DNA of 40,150 nt, from assembly GCA_002348465.1 (NCBI GenBank), contig DEBI01000031.1, forward strand, positions 1 through 40,150, in the 5' to 3' direction. Position numbers and translations under genes: made by a program. Source of the DNA: Gemmatimonadales bacterium UBA2960 (GTDB taxonomy: Bacteria; Gemmatimonadota; Gemmatimonadetes; Longimicrobiales; Gaopeijiaceae). How positions within the stretch are numbered: position 1 is the stretch's first letter; each line of letters begins with the position of its first letter. The notes under the pieces were generated by a model. It was not told the DNA's origin. It worked only from the letters and a program-made list of their open reading frames with translations, and did not search any database. Of this stretch, positions 7,708 to 17,304 are shown one piece after another.

Positions 7708-8550
7708 ATGTATCCGGTTTTCTTCCAAATACCCCAATGGGTCCCCTTTCTTGGGGGGCAGCCCATCACCTCGTTTGGGGTGTTCATGTTACTTGCTTTC
7801 CTCACGGCGGGTTACGTTTTGCGAGCGGAGCTTCAAAGGGTGAATGAGGACCCCGATAAAGCTTGGGACTTCGTCTTCATGGCGGTCATTGGAGGAATCC
7901 TAGGAGCGAAGGTGTACTATCTGCTTCTGAATTTCCCCAGTCTGATCGAAGACCCAATAAGGATGGTTTTTTCTCGCGGCGGACTGGTGTGGTACGGTGG
8001 ATTTCTGCTAGCGACGGCATTGGTTATAAGGGAGATCCGTCGCCAAGGACTTTCGGTGCCGGTAATGGCTGACCTCATTGCGCCTGCGTTGGCCTTGGCG
8101 TACGCCGTCGGGCGTATTGGGTGCTTTCTCGTTGGTGACGACTGGGGCCTGCCAACCGACTCTTTCCTCGGAGTCCGTTTTCCACAGGGCGCACCGGCCA
8201 CTACTGTGCAGAATATTGAGCAAATGTTCGGTATAACCGTAGACCCCGCTCTCATAGAAGAATACGGAAATGTTGTCCCGGTGCACCCGACCCAGCTCTA
8301 TGAGGTCGGCATGAGCACCTTGATCTTCTTCATTCTTTGGCGAATCCGTGAACACGGACATCAAAAGGGATGGCTCTTCATGCTCTGGCTGGGTTGCGCG
8401 GGTGTAGAACGGTTTCTAGTTGAGTTTCTGCGGGCCAAGGACGACCGTTTCTTTGGTGTCCTGACTGTCGCTCAGATAATCAGCCTGGCGATCGTTGCGG
8501 TCGGAGTCTGGGGCGTCTTGAAGACGCGGGCGGCCCCGGAGTCGACCTGA
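7708..8550 (+). CDS. lgt: Phosphatidylglycerol-prolipoprotein diacylglyceryl transferase
   Basis: Integral membrane enzyme that attaches diacylglycerol from phosphatidylglycerol to the lipobox cysteine of prolipoproteins, the first step of lipoprotein maturation. The sequence has about seven hydrophobic segments and the Lgt signature in the form GRIGCFLVGDDWGLPTD, with the essential Arg. It also has SRGGLVWYGGF, PVHPTQLYE and a C-terminal ERFLVEFLR block with the second key Arg. 280 aa is typical. It begins seven bases after tsaD and is one base from the next gene. Several proteins encoded in this window (NamZ and the first GH3 enzyme) would be its substrates. Confidence 0.96.
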   Translation: MYPVFFQIPQWVPFLGGQPITSFGVFMLLAFLTAGYVLRAELQRVNEDPDKAWDFVFMAVIGGILGAKVYYLLLNFPSLIEDPIRMVFSRGGLVWYGGFLLATALVIREIRRQGLSVPVMADLIAPALALAYAVGRIGCFLVGDDWGLPTDSFLGVRFPQGAPATTVQNIEQMFGITVDPALIEEYGNVVPVHPTQLYEVGMSTLIFFILWRIREHGHQKGWLFMLWLGCAGVERFLVEFLRAKDDRFFGVLTVAQIISLAIVAVGVWGVLKTRAAPEST

Positions 8551-8551
8551 T

Positions 8552-9385
8552 ATGTCTGATCGGTTGACCGTACTGCATACTTCGGACTTCCAGTGCGGGA
8601 AGCCGTATCTGCCTGAAGCAGCGAAAGCACTTCTTGCATTGGCGGAGGATATAGACCCAGACGTAGTAATCGTCTCAGGTGACCTGACACAACGCGCGAA
8701 GAAGGGAGAGTTCGTTATAGCCCGCTCAATTATCGACGGGTTTGGTGCAAGGCCTGTTGTTGTGACACCCGGGAACCATGACGTCCCTCTTTACCGAATT
8801 TGGGAACGTCTGTTCGATCCCTTCGGGAATTGGAGAAGCTTCGCGGGAGCGCGCGCGCTAGATACGGTTACTACGGTGAACGGGGCCATCATCGTCTCGT
8901 TGAATTCTGCTGCCCCCCTCCGTGCCATCGTCAACGGGCGTGTTGACGACTGTCAGGTCGATTTCGCTCGTCAAGCTTTCGAGGCCGGGGAACGGGATGC
9001 TCTCCGTCTTCTTGTCGTTCATCACAACTTTGTCCCTGCACCCAGCAAGGACGCGGGCCGACCACTTCCCCGTGCCGCCTACTTGGCCCGTGCTTTCGGT
9101 GATATGGGGGTGGACTTGATCCTTGGCGGTCACGTTCATGAAACCTCCATGAAGGTTTCTGAGGAGATTCCAGAGTGTCCGCCACAAGATCCTCCCTTAC
9201 CGATCCTCGCGTGCGGGACGACAACGTCCTTGCGTGGTCGTGGGTCAGAGGATGGATGGAATAGCCTGAGCGTTCTTCGCTTCGGTGAGGATGACGTTGA
9301 GGTCACTCCCTATCGCCGTGCAGTCGGTAGTGTTGCGTTTGAACCGATGCCGTCGCGTTCGTGGCGGCTTCGGGGGAGAGTGTGA
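8552..9385 (+). CDS. Calcineurin-like metallophosphoesterase, variant metal motif
   Basis: 277 residues with four of the five metallophosphoesterase motifs intact: VSGDLTQR near residue 45, TPGNHDVP near 72, VVHHN near 150 and GGHVHE near 192. The first motif, normally D-x-H, reads TSDFQCG, so Gln replaces a metal-ligand His. Cytoplasmic by appearance, without signal peptide or membrane segment. The family hydrolyses phosphodiesters or phosphomonoesters such as cyclic nucleotides, UDP-diacylglucosamine or DNA ends; the substrate cannot be told from sequence. It sits between lgt and tamA with spacings of one and three bases, so a link to envelope lipid metabolism is possible but unproven. Confidence 0.85.
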   Translation: MSDRLTVLHTSDFQCGKPYLPEAAKALLALAEDIDPDVVIVSGDLTQRAKKGEFVIARSIIDGFGARPVVVTPGNHDVPLYRIWERLFDPFGNWRSFAGARALDTVTTVNGAIIVSLNSAAPLRAIVNGRVDDCQVDFARQAFEAGERDALRLLVVHHNFVPAPSKDAGRPLPRAAYLARAFGDMGVDLILGGHVHETSMKVSEEIPECPPQDPPLPILACGTTTSLRGRGSEDGWNSLSVLRFGEDDVEVTPYRRAVGSVAFEPMPSRSWRLRGRV

Positions 9386-9388
9386 CGG

Positions 9389-11734
9389 GTGCTGGCTGAC
9401 TCGCGATTATCGATCTGTCTCGCGTATCGGCGAGAGATTTTAAGGAACTGCACTTCCGCACTCGGAGAGGGTAGATACTACTCCCTCGGTGTGGGAGTAC
9501 AGAGGACCTGTCCACTACTACCGATGATCCTGATCTTCGGTTTGGTGCTGGCTATCTTTCCGTCCTCTGGAATGGGTCAGTTACGTGGCCCTGAGGTCCT
9601 AGATGTTCGATTTGAGGGTAATGTCACTTTCCCTGCGGACTCACTCTCCAGAGCTATCGCAACGCGAGCTACCGCGTGTCGTTCTCTTTGGTTCTACTTC
9701 CCACTCCCACTCTGTCCTCTAGGCGTAGATTTCGCACTGAGTCGCTCAACACTTCAGGACCGGGATCTTCCTCGGGATAGGGCACGATTAGTTCTCTGGT
9801 ACCGCCAAAGGGGCTTTCGTGACGTAGTGGTGAACGATCCGGTAGTAGAACGGACAGGGTCGATCGCCCGTGTAACTTTCCGGATCGAAGAGGGTCGCCC
9901 GATCATTGCTCAAAGCATCGGGTTTACAGGGGCAGAGGAATTCGTAGCAAAAGGCCTGCTCGATGAGCTTCCGCTCGCGGAAGGAGATCGACTGTCAACA
10001 TTAGCCTTGGATGCGACCCGGGACTCGATTATCCAGCGCCTTAGCAATCAGGGCTACGCGTACGCCGATGTATTCAGACAGGTAAATCGACCGGGTAACC
10101 CACCTTCGTACGACGCGGTCACGACTTTTGAGGTTGTTCCCGGTCCTGCGACAACGTACGGCGACATCACGGTGGAGGGAGTCGAGAGCCTTGGAGTAGG
10201 GACAGTTCTGAGAACATCTCAACTGAGACGAGGAGATCCGTATCGTCGCTCCGACGTCGAGGAGGCTTCGTCGCGTTTGTACGGCCTAGATATCGTACGA
10301 AACGTGACCGTGGTTCCAGATACCTTGCTGGGCGTTCAGAATCCGACGGTTGATGTAGCTATCATTGTGCAGGAGGGGGACGCTTTTCGGGTACGTGCCG
10401 GTGGGGGGTGGAGTACTGCCGAGTGTCTGAATACCGAGGCCCGTTGGACCAGTCGAAATTTTTTCGGAGGAGGTCGGAGCCTCTCGGTCCGCGGACGGTT
10501 GGGGAATATACTCGCACAAGAGTTCCGAGATGTCCTCTGCACGCAGAGTGGTGAGGGTGACTTTGCGGGCCTGACAGGTATAGCTGCTGTCGACTTCGTA
10601 CAGCCGTGGTTTTTTTCGAGCCGTAATTCTTTGTCGGCCTCGCTCTTTATTGAGAGACAGTCGTTGCCCGACATTTTTAATCGCCGCGCCGTGGGTGGCC
10701 AGTTAGGATTTTCTCGCGCTGTAGGGGAGAGAACTGTCGTGACTGGCTTTTACCGCCCGGAGATCTCAGAGCTAGACGCGAGTGACGTACTCTTCTGCAC
10801 TGGTTTTCTAGTATGTGCACCAGATGATATAAGGGAGCTAGAAGATCCGAACTCCCTCTCGCCCATAGGCATCTCATTCGCACGGGAGCGCTCCGACGAT
10901 CTTTTAAATCCCAGATCGGGATATCGTCTTCTGTTCGATGTTGAGCATGCGGCGAACTGGACTATGTCAAACTTCCGCTACGATCGGGTGATCGCTGAGG
11001 CTAGTCGCTACGCCTCCACTGGTCGTCTGGTGTTAGCGACAAGGGTCCGCGGAGGATGGGTCGGGTCTGGAGGGTTTGAAGGACTTGTCCGACAGGGTCG
11101 TCCTCAGGCAGAGGGAGTCGAATTAGTACACCCACAAAAGCGCTTCTATACCGGTGGAGCAAACTCTGTAAGAGGTTTCGCGCAGAGTAGGCTTGGGCCT
11201 AGAGTGCTGCTGGCGAAGCCGACAAATCTGCTGTCCATGTTGGAAGGGGGTGGGATGTGCTCGCCCGAGTCTCTTCGAGATCGAAGTTGCGAGGCTAACC
11301 CGACTGCAGTCTACGAGGATCAACCAGTAGGCGGGACCCGGTTGCTTGAGGCGAACCTCGAATTCAGGATAGCAATGGGCTTCGTAGAGGGGGTGCTGTT
11401 CGGGGACGTGGGTCAGGCATGGGGCCCAAATCAGAGTATTCTTCTTCAGGATATGGAGTTCACACCTGGGGTCGGTGTGCGTTTTCCGAGCCCTGTTGGA
11501 CCAGTCCGCCTCGATCTCGCTTATAGATTCAGGGGTGCGGAGTATCTGCCTGTGGTTACGGAGCAGATTTTGCCGTTGGATGTTGCAAGAGAACTTGGAG
11601 ATCAACTCGTTGTGGATGGGAAAGTCGTTCCGTGGGTAAGTACGGGTGAACTAGTGCAGCTAGGCTCTCCAGTTTTATTCGGGGGAGATGACCGAGGCTT
11701 CCAACTCCACGTTTCTATAGGGCAGGCGTTCTGA
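9389..11734 (+). CDS. tamA: Omp85-family outer membrane assembly protein, TamA-like
   Basis: An outer-membrane barrel protein with three POTRA domains at roughly residues 65-175, 176-260 and 261-335. It then has a C-terminal Omp85 barrel with NSVRGFAQSRLGPR (the VRGF/Y lid motif) and VRFPSPVGPVRLDLAYRF, ending in a terminal Phe (SIGQAF). Three POTRAs rather than five, and tamB directly downstream, point to TamA rather than BamA. TamA and TamB act together in moving proteins or lipids to the outer membrane. The start is uncertain: GTG 9389 has a good GGGGGAGAG upstream but places 45 residues before the signal-like segment ILIFGLVLAIFPSSGMG. GTG 9491 or ATG 9524 would give a more ordinary signal peptide. 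Confidence 0.85.
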   Translation: MLADSRLSICLAYRREILRNCTSALGEGRYYSLGVGVQRTCPLLPMILIFGLVLAIFPSSGMGQLRGPEVLDVRFEGNVTFPADSLSRAIATRATACRSLWFYFPLPLCPLGVDFALSRSTLQDRDLPRDRARLVLWYRQRGFRDVVVNDPVVERTGSIARVTFRIEEGRPIIAQSIGFTGAEEFVAKGLLDELPLAEGDRLSTLALDATRDSIIQRLSNQGYAYADVFRQVNRPGNPPSYDAVTTFEVVPGPATTYGDITVEGVESLGVGTVLRTSQLRRGDPYRRSDVEEASSRLYGLDIVRNVTVVPDTLLGVQNPTVDVAIIVQEGDAFRVRAGGGWSTAECLNTEARWTSRNFFGGGRSLSVRGRLGNILAQEFRDVLCTQSGEGDFAGLTGIAAVDFVQPWFFSSRNSLSASLFIERQSLPDIFNRRAVGGQLGFSRAVGERTVVTGFYRPEISELDASDVLFCTGFLVCAPDDIRELEDPNSLSPIGISFARERSDDLLNPRSGYRLLFDVEHAANWTMSNFRYDRVIAEASRYASTGRLVLATRVRGGWVGSGGFEGLVRQGRPQAEGVELVHPQKRFYTGGANSVRGFAQSRLGPRVLLAKPTNLLSMLEGGGMCSPESLRDRSCEANPTAVYEDQPVGGTRLLEANLEFRIAMGFVEGVLFGDVGQAWGPNQSILLQDMEFTPGVGVRFPSPVGPVRLDLAYRFRGAEYLPVVTEQILPLDVARELGDQLVVDGKVVPWVSTGELVQLGSPVLFGGDDRGFQLHVSIGQAF

Positions 11735-14700
11735 TGTCCGACGACTTAAAGGGTTTAGACGAAAGTCTTGCCACAAACGGCTCGGATGAAGGGGGGGCTG
11801 TTGAGCGAGCTGAGCGACTGGCTTGGTTTTCGCGTAGTCGGACTAAACGGGGACTAATCGCCGGTGCGTTTTTCCTCGTGTTGGCCGCAGTCGTTACAAC
11901 CCAGACTAAGCAAGGGCAACATCTAGCCCTTCGCGCCGCGCTGAATCAGGTCCAGTCGAGTCTTTCAGGGGAACTCACGATCCAAGGGGTGCGCAGCGGG
12001 ACTCTTCTTACCGGTGCCACGATGACGGGGGTTCGACTCCAAGCTGAGGATGGGCGGCCCGTTTTCTCTGCTGACTCGGTCGTTGTGCGTTATTCCATTC
12101 TTTCGGCACTCTCAGGCGGACAGCCTATCCGTTCGACGATGTTTTGGGGATTAGACCTAGAGATTTCGCGGTACACGAGTGAGGAGAGCGTGAACCTCAA
12201 CCGTGTTTTGGCGCATCGGGATAGCGAGGCGGAACTTGACATTAGCGAGCCAGTCACTGACCTCCTGCTCGGCCAAGTAGGTTTTCGTGAAAGTCGGGTG
12301 CGGATTCTGACGCCGCCGACGAAGCGGTCGGGGCAACGTCTTGTCCAAGGACCAGAGGGGGTGGCTCTGCGCGAGCTCACTTTCGACTCGCTCGACATTG
12401 ATATCGAAGAGGCAATCCTCTCCGTTTCGAGAGAGCCTCAGTTCACCGCTAAGCTCAACTCTTTATCGTCCAGTGTAGGAGTGCTTGAGGAGCCGTTCGT
12501 GATCGAAGAGGCTCTTGGATTCGTTTCTTACGGACAACGGGGCATCACTATTTCTGAAGGACGCTACAGGCTGCCCGGCGGGCTAATTAAGGGAGATCTG
12601 GCCGTAGGTCCCAGGGCAGAAGGACAGCCGTGGGTGTTGACTGCAGACATCCAGTCGGAAGGGTGGGTGCCTTTATCAGATATTGGATGGATTGACGCCC
12701 GGATTCCGGAGGGACGCTTCCGTGGGGCGGCGGAACTCCGGATTGAAGACGGAGTGCACCTGGCTGTCCAAGATGTAGAAACTGAACTCGAGGCAGGAAA
12801 CGTACTCTTCAATGGGGGCGTCACCTTCGACGAAGGTCTGACGCTCAGTGGTATGCAGGTTACGGCTAACCCGTTGCCACTCGACCGCCTGGAGCCTTGG
12901 ATTGAAAGGGACATTCCCATTGATGGTTGGCTGAGCGGAGAAGCCAGCTTTAGCGGTGCATTGGCCGACTTAAGCTTGCAGGGCCGTGTCACGTTGGTTC
13001 CAACGGGCCTAGGGGGCACACCGACGACAGCAGAGTTTCAGGGTGCTATTCACATGGGGGATAATCCTGGCGCGACTGGGTTCTCCGTGTCGATGGGATC
13101 CATGAACTACGATGTGCTTTCGGCGCTCTGGCCTGAATTCCCGTGGGCGGGTTCAGGGAATGGTCGAGTTCAAATCGACGGGCGAGTCGGGGGTGGCGTC
13201 ATGGTGGTAGCGGATATGGAGCATTTGTCTGCCGCTTCACTACAAACTGTTACCCAAGTAAACGGTATGTTTTGGCGTGGTGTGGAGGATGGCAGCTGGA
13301 TCACGGATATGAGTGTGGACTTCCAACCACTAGCGGTTGGAGTCCTAGGTGGTATCGCTCCTGATCTGCAACTCAGGGGCGATGCAAGAGGCTCGGTAGT
13401 GTTGAGTGGCGCGCTAGACGATGTAGCCATTGAGGCAGACTTGACCGTCAACGATGGTCACGTTCGAGGTCGCGGAAACATGGACCTCGGCAGTCCGACC
13501 GATCGGTACACGATAGAGATCGAGGCGTATGAGCTCCCACTTTTTGCATTGTCTGACCGTTTCCCTGAGGAGACGAGTTGGAGTGGCTTACTTGATATCG
13601 AAGGATTTGGGACCAGCCCTGACGAGATGTCGCTAGACCTTTATGGATCGGCGTATGAGTCGCGTCTGGGTTCGCTCGGGGTAGATACTCTGTCGACGGT
13701 AATGCGAGTCAGGAGTGGAGTTTTGATCGCTGACTCACTTAAGGCCAACGTGGGTGGGGTAGAGCTAGTAGGCAGCGGACGCCTAGGGCTTGTAGAGAAT
13801 CGTTTCGGAAGTGCCTCGGTTGATTTTAGTGCTGACCGACTAACTGGGCTTCGGGCCGCACTTATGGGGGTTGCAGATTCGATAGTCGTTCAGGAGGACC
13901 TCACATCTCTAGATCGCGAGTTCTTGAGGCTTCAGGGAATCGAGCCGGACACTTTCCCTCGACTCGCGGACGTGCGTCTGGATGGCGCAGTTCGTGGAGC
14001 TGCAAACGTTAGTGGACGCATGGGGGATATTGATGCAGGACTAGTGATGGATTTAGAGGACGCTTTCTGGAAGAGGAATCACATCGATTCGGCTCGTATC
14101 GCTGTGACGGCGACCGGGCTCCCAAGCGCGGAAGGCGTGTGGGAGGTGGAAGCGACCGCTCACGGACTTGAGGTCACGGGCCGTCAGTTCCAGAAGGCGG
14201 GCTTAGAAGTGGCCATGTTTGAACGGGATGGTGATGCTAGGCTTGAGATTATGAGGCGGCCTGGTGAGGAGTATCATGCGGCCGGTGCATTTGTTGTCGA
14301 TTCGTTGAGTGGATCAATTGATCTGGACGCGTTCAACATACAGGTCGACGAGGAAGAGTGGATACTTGTTCGTCCTGCTCACGTGGAGTGGGATAGGAAC
14401 TCGCTGAGCGCGGAAAGCATCGAGGTGGCACGACTAGGTGAGGACCCGATGAGCTTGGTAGCGGAGGGCAAAGTTTCGCGTGAAGGAGGAAGCGATTTTC
14501 GGCTGGGGGTCTCGGGCCTTCGGATAGAGAAAATGTTGCACCTCGCTCAGCTAGAGGAGCTGGATGCGGCGGGACAGGTTGACTTAGACCTTTCCGTGCG
14601 GGGGTCGATGGAGTCTCCAAGGATCGATGGTGTTTTCCGGGTCGATAGACCCCAATTCGGATCCATGGAGCTCACGCGTGCGGATGGCGATGTGACTTAC

Positions 14701-16308
14701 CGGGCTCGCGAGTTGCGCTTTGATCTGGATGGCCTTGCCGGGGAAAGAGAGGCGCTGCGGGCGACTGGAACATTGCCTGTGGACCTTGCTCTCGTGAAGT
14801 CAGATGAGCGAATCGTAGATAGTCCCATGAGGATCGAGGTAGTTGCTGATTCGCTAGACGCGGCGATCGCGCTGAGCTATCTCGGGACTCTAGAAGGTGT
14901 GGTCGGGACTGTGTCGGGTGGTGTCTCAATCGGCGGGGTACCCTCGGCCCCCGCTCCAGAGGGCCGAGTGACTCTATCCGACGGCGGTTGGTCGATAGAA
15001 GCGATCGGCGTGCGGCACAGTGAGGTCAACGGTACCATCACGCTCCAAAAAGACCGCACTGCTAACGTAGTCCTTTCTGCTCAGGGAAATGGCCGTTCTG
15101 ATGTCACTGGGACGATTCTCCTTGCACCCTTCTCAGACCCGGATCTGAACCTTCAGTTTGACTTCGACCGTTTCCTCGCAGTGTCGCGTGCAGATGTAGA
15201 GGGTTTGGTGAGTGGGGGATTCAATCTGACGGGTAAGTACTCACGCCCACTGGCTGAAGGTGAGCTTACCGTGGATGAAGGCACGATCTTCGTGGATGAA
15301 CTCCAGCGTGCAGCCGACATTGTCGACTTGAGTGATCCGTTTCTGTTCGAGACTGGTCTCGCGGTTGACACTACAACGCTGATTTCGCAACCACTCTTTG
15401 CGGGGCTCCGCAACCCCTTTTTCGACAACCTCCGGGTAGATGTCGACTTGTCGGTACCGAGAAACTCGTGGCTGCGCTCGATCGACTCCGATGTCGAGAT
15501 GAGTGGGGACCTCTTGGTGCGTTATGATCGCAGAGCTGGGGACTTCGTCCTGATCGGCGAACTCGAAGCGGTCCGAGGTTCTCATCGTGTACTTGGGCGC
15601 ACCTTCGAACTCGATGGGGGGAGTGTTCTGTTCCTAGGGCGACCTGGTCTAAACCCCGACCTTAATATTGAGGCTTCGAGTCGGATACGTCGGCAAAACG
15701 AACCTCCACTGAACGTCAATGCGCTGGTCGAGGGCACCCTTGTGCAGCCTGCTGTAACTCTAAGTACCGGTGAGATGGGTATCGCTGAAGAAGATCTGGT
15801 TTCATACCTAGTATTTGGCCAGCCGAGTGGGGCAAATAGCCAAGTGGGAGAGCTTGGCCGTAGGGGTGTAGTATCCTCCGCCGTGCAGGGCACAGTAACC
15901 TTCGTCGGCGGTGTGCTGACCAATCAGTTCGGGTCTGCAGTGTTCGGAGACTTCTTGGACTACTTTTCTGTTCAGCAGAGTGGAGGGCAATCGTTTGGGC
16001 GGGAGTACTTCGCCCAGACGCAGGTTGAGGTCGGAAAGTATGTCGGCGATGACCTGTTCACCGTCGTTGTTTTGCGTCCAACAGACAACAGCGCGCAAAA
16101 TCAGAACGCAGTAGCAGGTGTTCGGGTAGAATGGGCACTTACCGATGACTATAACGTAGAAGGGTTCTTGGAAGATCGCTTCCTGAGGAGCGGTAGCCTA
16201 TCGCTAGGATCGACCGCCGGGTTGATCGAAAACGACAGGATATGGGGAGTGATTTTCTTCCGGGAGTGGGGCTACGGCCAAAAACGGAATTCAACGGAGC
16301 AAAACTGA
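11734..16308 (+). CDS. tamB: TamB-like translocation/assembly protein (DUF490)
   Basis: A very long (1524 aa) protein with one N-terminal membrane anchor (about residues 45-60, GLIAGAFFLVLAAVV) and a repetitive beta-rich body with alternating hydrophobic residues, typical of the AsmA/TamB group that forms a lipid-conducting groove. The C-terminal TamB domain is recognisable: LDGGSVLFLGRPGLNPDLNI, then ALVEGTLVQPAVTLSTGEMG, then EEDLVSYLVFGQP, and a last barrel-like segment ending near RIWGVIFFREWGY. It spans the periplasm from the inner membrane to TamA, probably carrying phospholipids. Its ATG shares one base with the tamA stop (TGATG), so the two are made together. Confidence 0.9.
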   Translation: MSDDLKGLDESLATNGSDEGGAVERAERLAWFSRSRTKRGLIAGAFFLVLAAVVTTQTKQGQHLALRAALNQVQSSLSGELTIQGVRSGTLLTGATMTGVRLQAEDGRPVFSADSVVVRYSILSALSGGQPIRSTMFWGLDLEISRYTSEESVNLNRVLAHRDSEAELDISEPVTDLLLGQVGFRESRVRILTPPTKRSGQRLVQGPEGVALRELTFDSLDIDIEEAILSVSREPQFTAKLNSLSSSVGVLEEPFVIEEALGFVSYGQRGITISEGRYRLPGGLIKGDLAVGPRAEGQPWVLTADIQSEGWVPLSDIGWIDARIPEGRFRGAAELRIEDGVHLAVQDVETELEAGNVLFNGGVTFDEGLTLSGMQVTANPLPLDRLEPWIERDIPIDGWLSGEASFSGALADLSLQGRVTLVPTGLGGTPTTAEFQGAIHMGDNPGATGFSVSMGSMNYDVLSALWPEFPWAGSGNGRVQIDGRVGGGVMVVADMEHLSAASLQTVTQVNGMFWRGVEDGSWITDMSVDFQPLAVGVLGGIAPDLQLRGDARGSVVLSGALDDVAIEADLTVNDGHVRGRGNMDLGSPTDRYTIEIEAYELPLFALSDRFPEETSWSGLLDIEGFGTSPDEMSLDLYGSAYESRLGSLGVDTLSTVMRVRSGVLIADSLKANVGGVELVGSGRLGLVENRFGSASVDFSADRLTGLRAALMGVADSIVVQEDLTSLDREFLRLQGIEPDTFPRLADVRLDGAVRGAANVSGRMGDIDAGLVMDLEDAFWKRNHIDSARIAVTATGLPSAEGVWEVEATAHGLEVTGRQFQKAGLEVAMFERDGDARLEIMRRPGEEYHAAGAFVVDSLSGSIDLDAFNIQVDEEEWILVRPAHVEWDRNSLSAESIEVARLGEDPMSLVAEGKVSREGGSDFRLGVSGLRIEKMLHLAQLEELDAAGQVDLDLSVRGSMESPRIDGVFRVDRPQFGSMELTRADGDVTYRARELRFDLDGLAGEREALRATGTLPVDLALVKSDERIVDSPMRIEVVADSLDAAIALSYLGTLEGVVGTVSGGVSIGGVPSAPAPEGRVTLSDGGWSIEAIGVRHSEVNGTITLQKDRTANVVLSAQGNGRSDVTGTILLAPFSDPDLNLQFDFDRFLAVSRADVEGLVSGGFNLTGKYSRPLAEGELTVDEGTIFVDELQRAADIVDLSDPFLFETGLAVDTTTLISQPLFAGLRNPFFDNLRVDVDLSVPRNSWLRSIDSDVEMSGDLLVRYDRRAGDFVLIGELEAVRGSHRVLGRTFELDGGSVLFLGRPGLNPDLNIEASSRIRRQNEPPLNVNALVEGTLVQPAVTLSTGEMGIAEEDLVSYLVFGQPSGANSQVGELGRRGVVSSAVQGTVTFVGGVLTNQFGSAVFGDFLDYFSVQQSGGQSFGREYFAQTQVEVGKYVGDDLFTVVVLRPTDNSAQNQNAVAGVRVEWALTDDYNVEGFLEDRFLRSGSLSLGSTAGLIENDRIWGVIFFREWGYGQKRNSTEQN

Positions 16309-16309
16309 T

Positions 16310-17152
16310 ATGCAGATGGCCAAGGTATTTGGGTTGATGACGGTCATGACTGTCATCTTCGTAATCGCAGGTGACTTTATCGGCGGGTCGTCAATGGCCG
16401 GAGGTTTCTTTGCGATTTCTATGGTCATGAATCTTTGGGCCTTCTGGTTCAGCGATAGGGCAGTGCTGAAGATGTACCGTGCTCAAGAGATAGGGTTGGA
16501 GGAGGCGCCCAAGCTCTACAACATGGTTGATCGATTGCGCCAGAAAGCGGAACTCCCGATGCCTCGGATAGCGATTGCGCCTGAGCGACAGCCAAATGCT
16601 TTCGCGACAGGTCGCAATCCAGAAAATGCTGTGGTATGTGTGACGGCCGGGCTGATAGAAGAGCTAAATGAACGTGAGTTAGAGGGGGTGATCGCTCATG
16701 AACTGGCACACATCAAGCACCGTCATATGCTTGTAGGGACAATCGCGGCGGGTATGGCAGGTGCTATCGCCCTAGTAGGCAGCATCCTCCGTTGGGGCAT
16801 TATTTTGGGATCAAGAGGGAATAGGGACGATAACCCGCTCGCAATGCTCGCCATGGCTCTGGTTGCCCCCATCGTGGCGGTGATCGTACAGATGGCTGTG
16901 AGTCGCCAAAACGAGTTCCAAGCGGACGCAACTGCCGTGCGCATAATGGGTGACAAGCGTGGCCTTCAGAGTGCTCTTCAGCGGATTGAGGCAATCGCGC
17001 AGAAGGTCCCGATGAATGTGAGCCCAGCTGGGGCACACATGGCAATTATAAATCCGTTTAGCAGCGGCCGTGGTGTTGCCCTGGCCGGACTTTTTCGGAC
17101 CCACCCACCGACTGAAGCACGGATCCAGGCGATAGATGAGGTTGTTCTCTAG
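16310..17152 (+). CDS. htpX: HtpX-family M48 membrane zinc metalloprotease
   Basis: 280 residues. Two N-terminal membrane segments (residues about 4-45), a cytoplasmic catalytic domain with the zinc motif HELAH at residues 130-134, two further hydrophobic stretches, and the third zinc ligand Glu202 in RQNEFQADATA. This is the layout of HtpX, which degrades misfolded membrane proteins with FtsH. ATG is one base after the tamB stop. Its place behind an outer-membrane assembly pair fits envelope quality control. The C-terminus ends THPPTEARIQAI, the usual family tail. Confidence 0.95.
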   Translation: MQMAKVFGLMTVMTVIFVIAGDFIGGSSMAGGFFAISMVMNLWAFWFSDRAVLKMYRAQEIGLEEAPKLYNMVDRLRQKAELPMPRIAIAPERQPNAFATGRNPENAVVCVTAGLIEELNERELEGVIAHELAHIKHRHMLVGTIAAGMAGAIALVGSILRWGIILGSRGNRDDNPLAMLAMALVAPIVAVIVQMAVSRQNEFQADATAVRIMGDKRGLQSALQRIEAIAQKVPMNVSPAGAHMAIINPFSSGRGVALAGLFRTHPPTEARIQAIDEVVL

Positions 17153-17266
17153 CCGGATAATAATTTGCAGGCAGAGGGTCGGGTGAACTGGATGATCAAC
17201 TCTCGGTTCTTTGTCTCCGGAAAAATCTTGGAGTGGCCGTGCTCTTCTTGCTCTTGCCCTCGTGCG

Positions 17267-17296
17267 TTGAGCGTTTGCTGCCTTCATGATTAGAAT
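17267..17296 (+). promoter_or_regulatory. Possible promoter of uvrA
   Basis: TTGAGC at 17267-17272 and TAGAAT at 17291-17296 are separated by 18 bases and match the housekeeping consensus at four and five of six positions. It lies in the 152-base gap after htpX. The predicted transcription start would fall only one to three bases before the uvrA ATG at 17305, so the message may be leaderless. Found by eye, untested. Confidence 0.4.
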
Positions 17297-17304
17297 TCAG
17301 GGTT

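Noticed and set aside
11123..11605. 160-codon minus-strand open frame inside tamA
   Set aside because: Covers the conserved Omp85 barrel region of the plus strand; no family resemblance.
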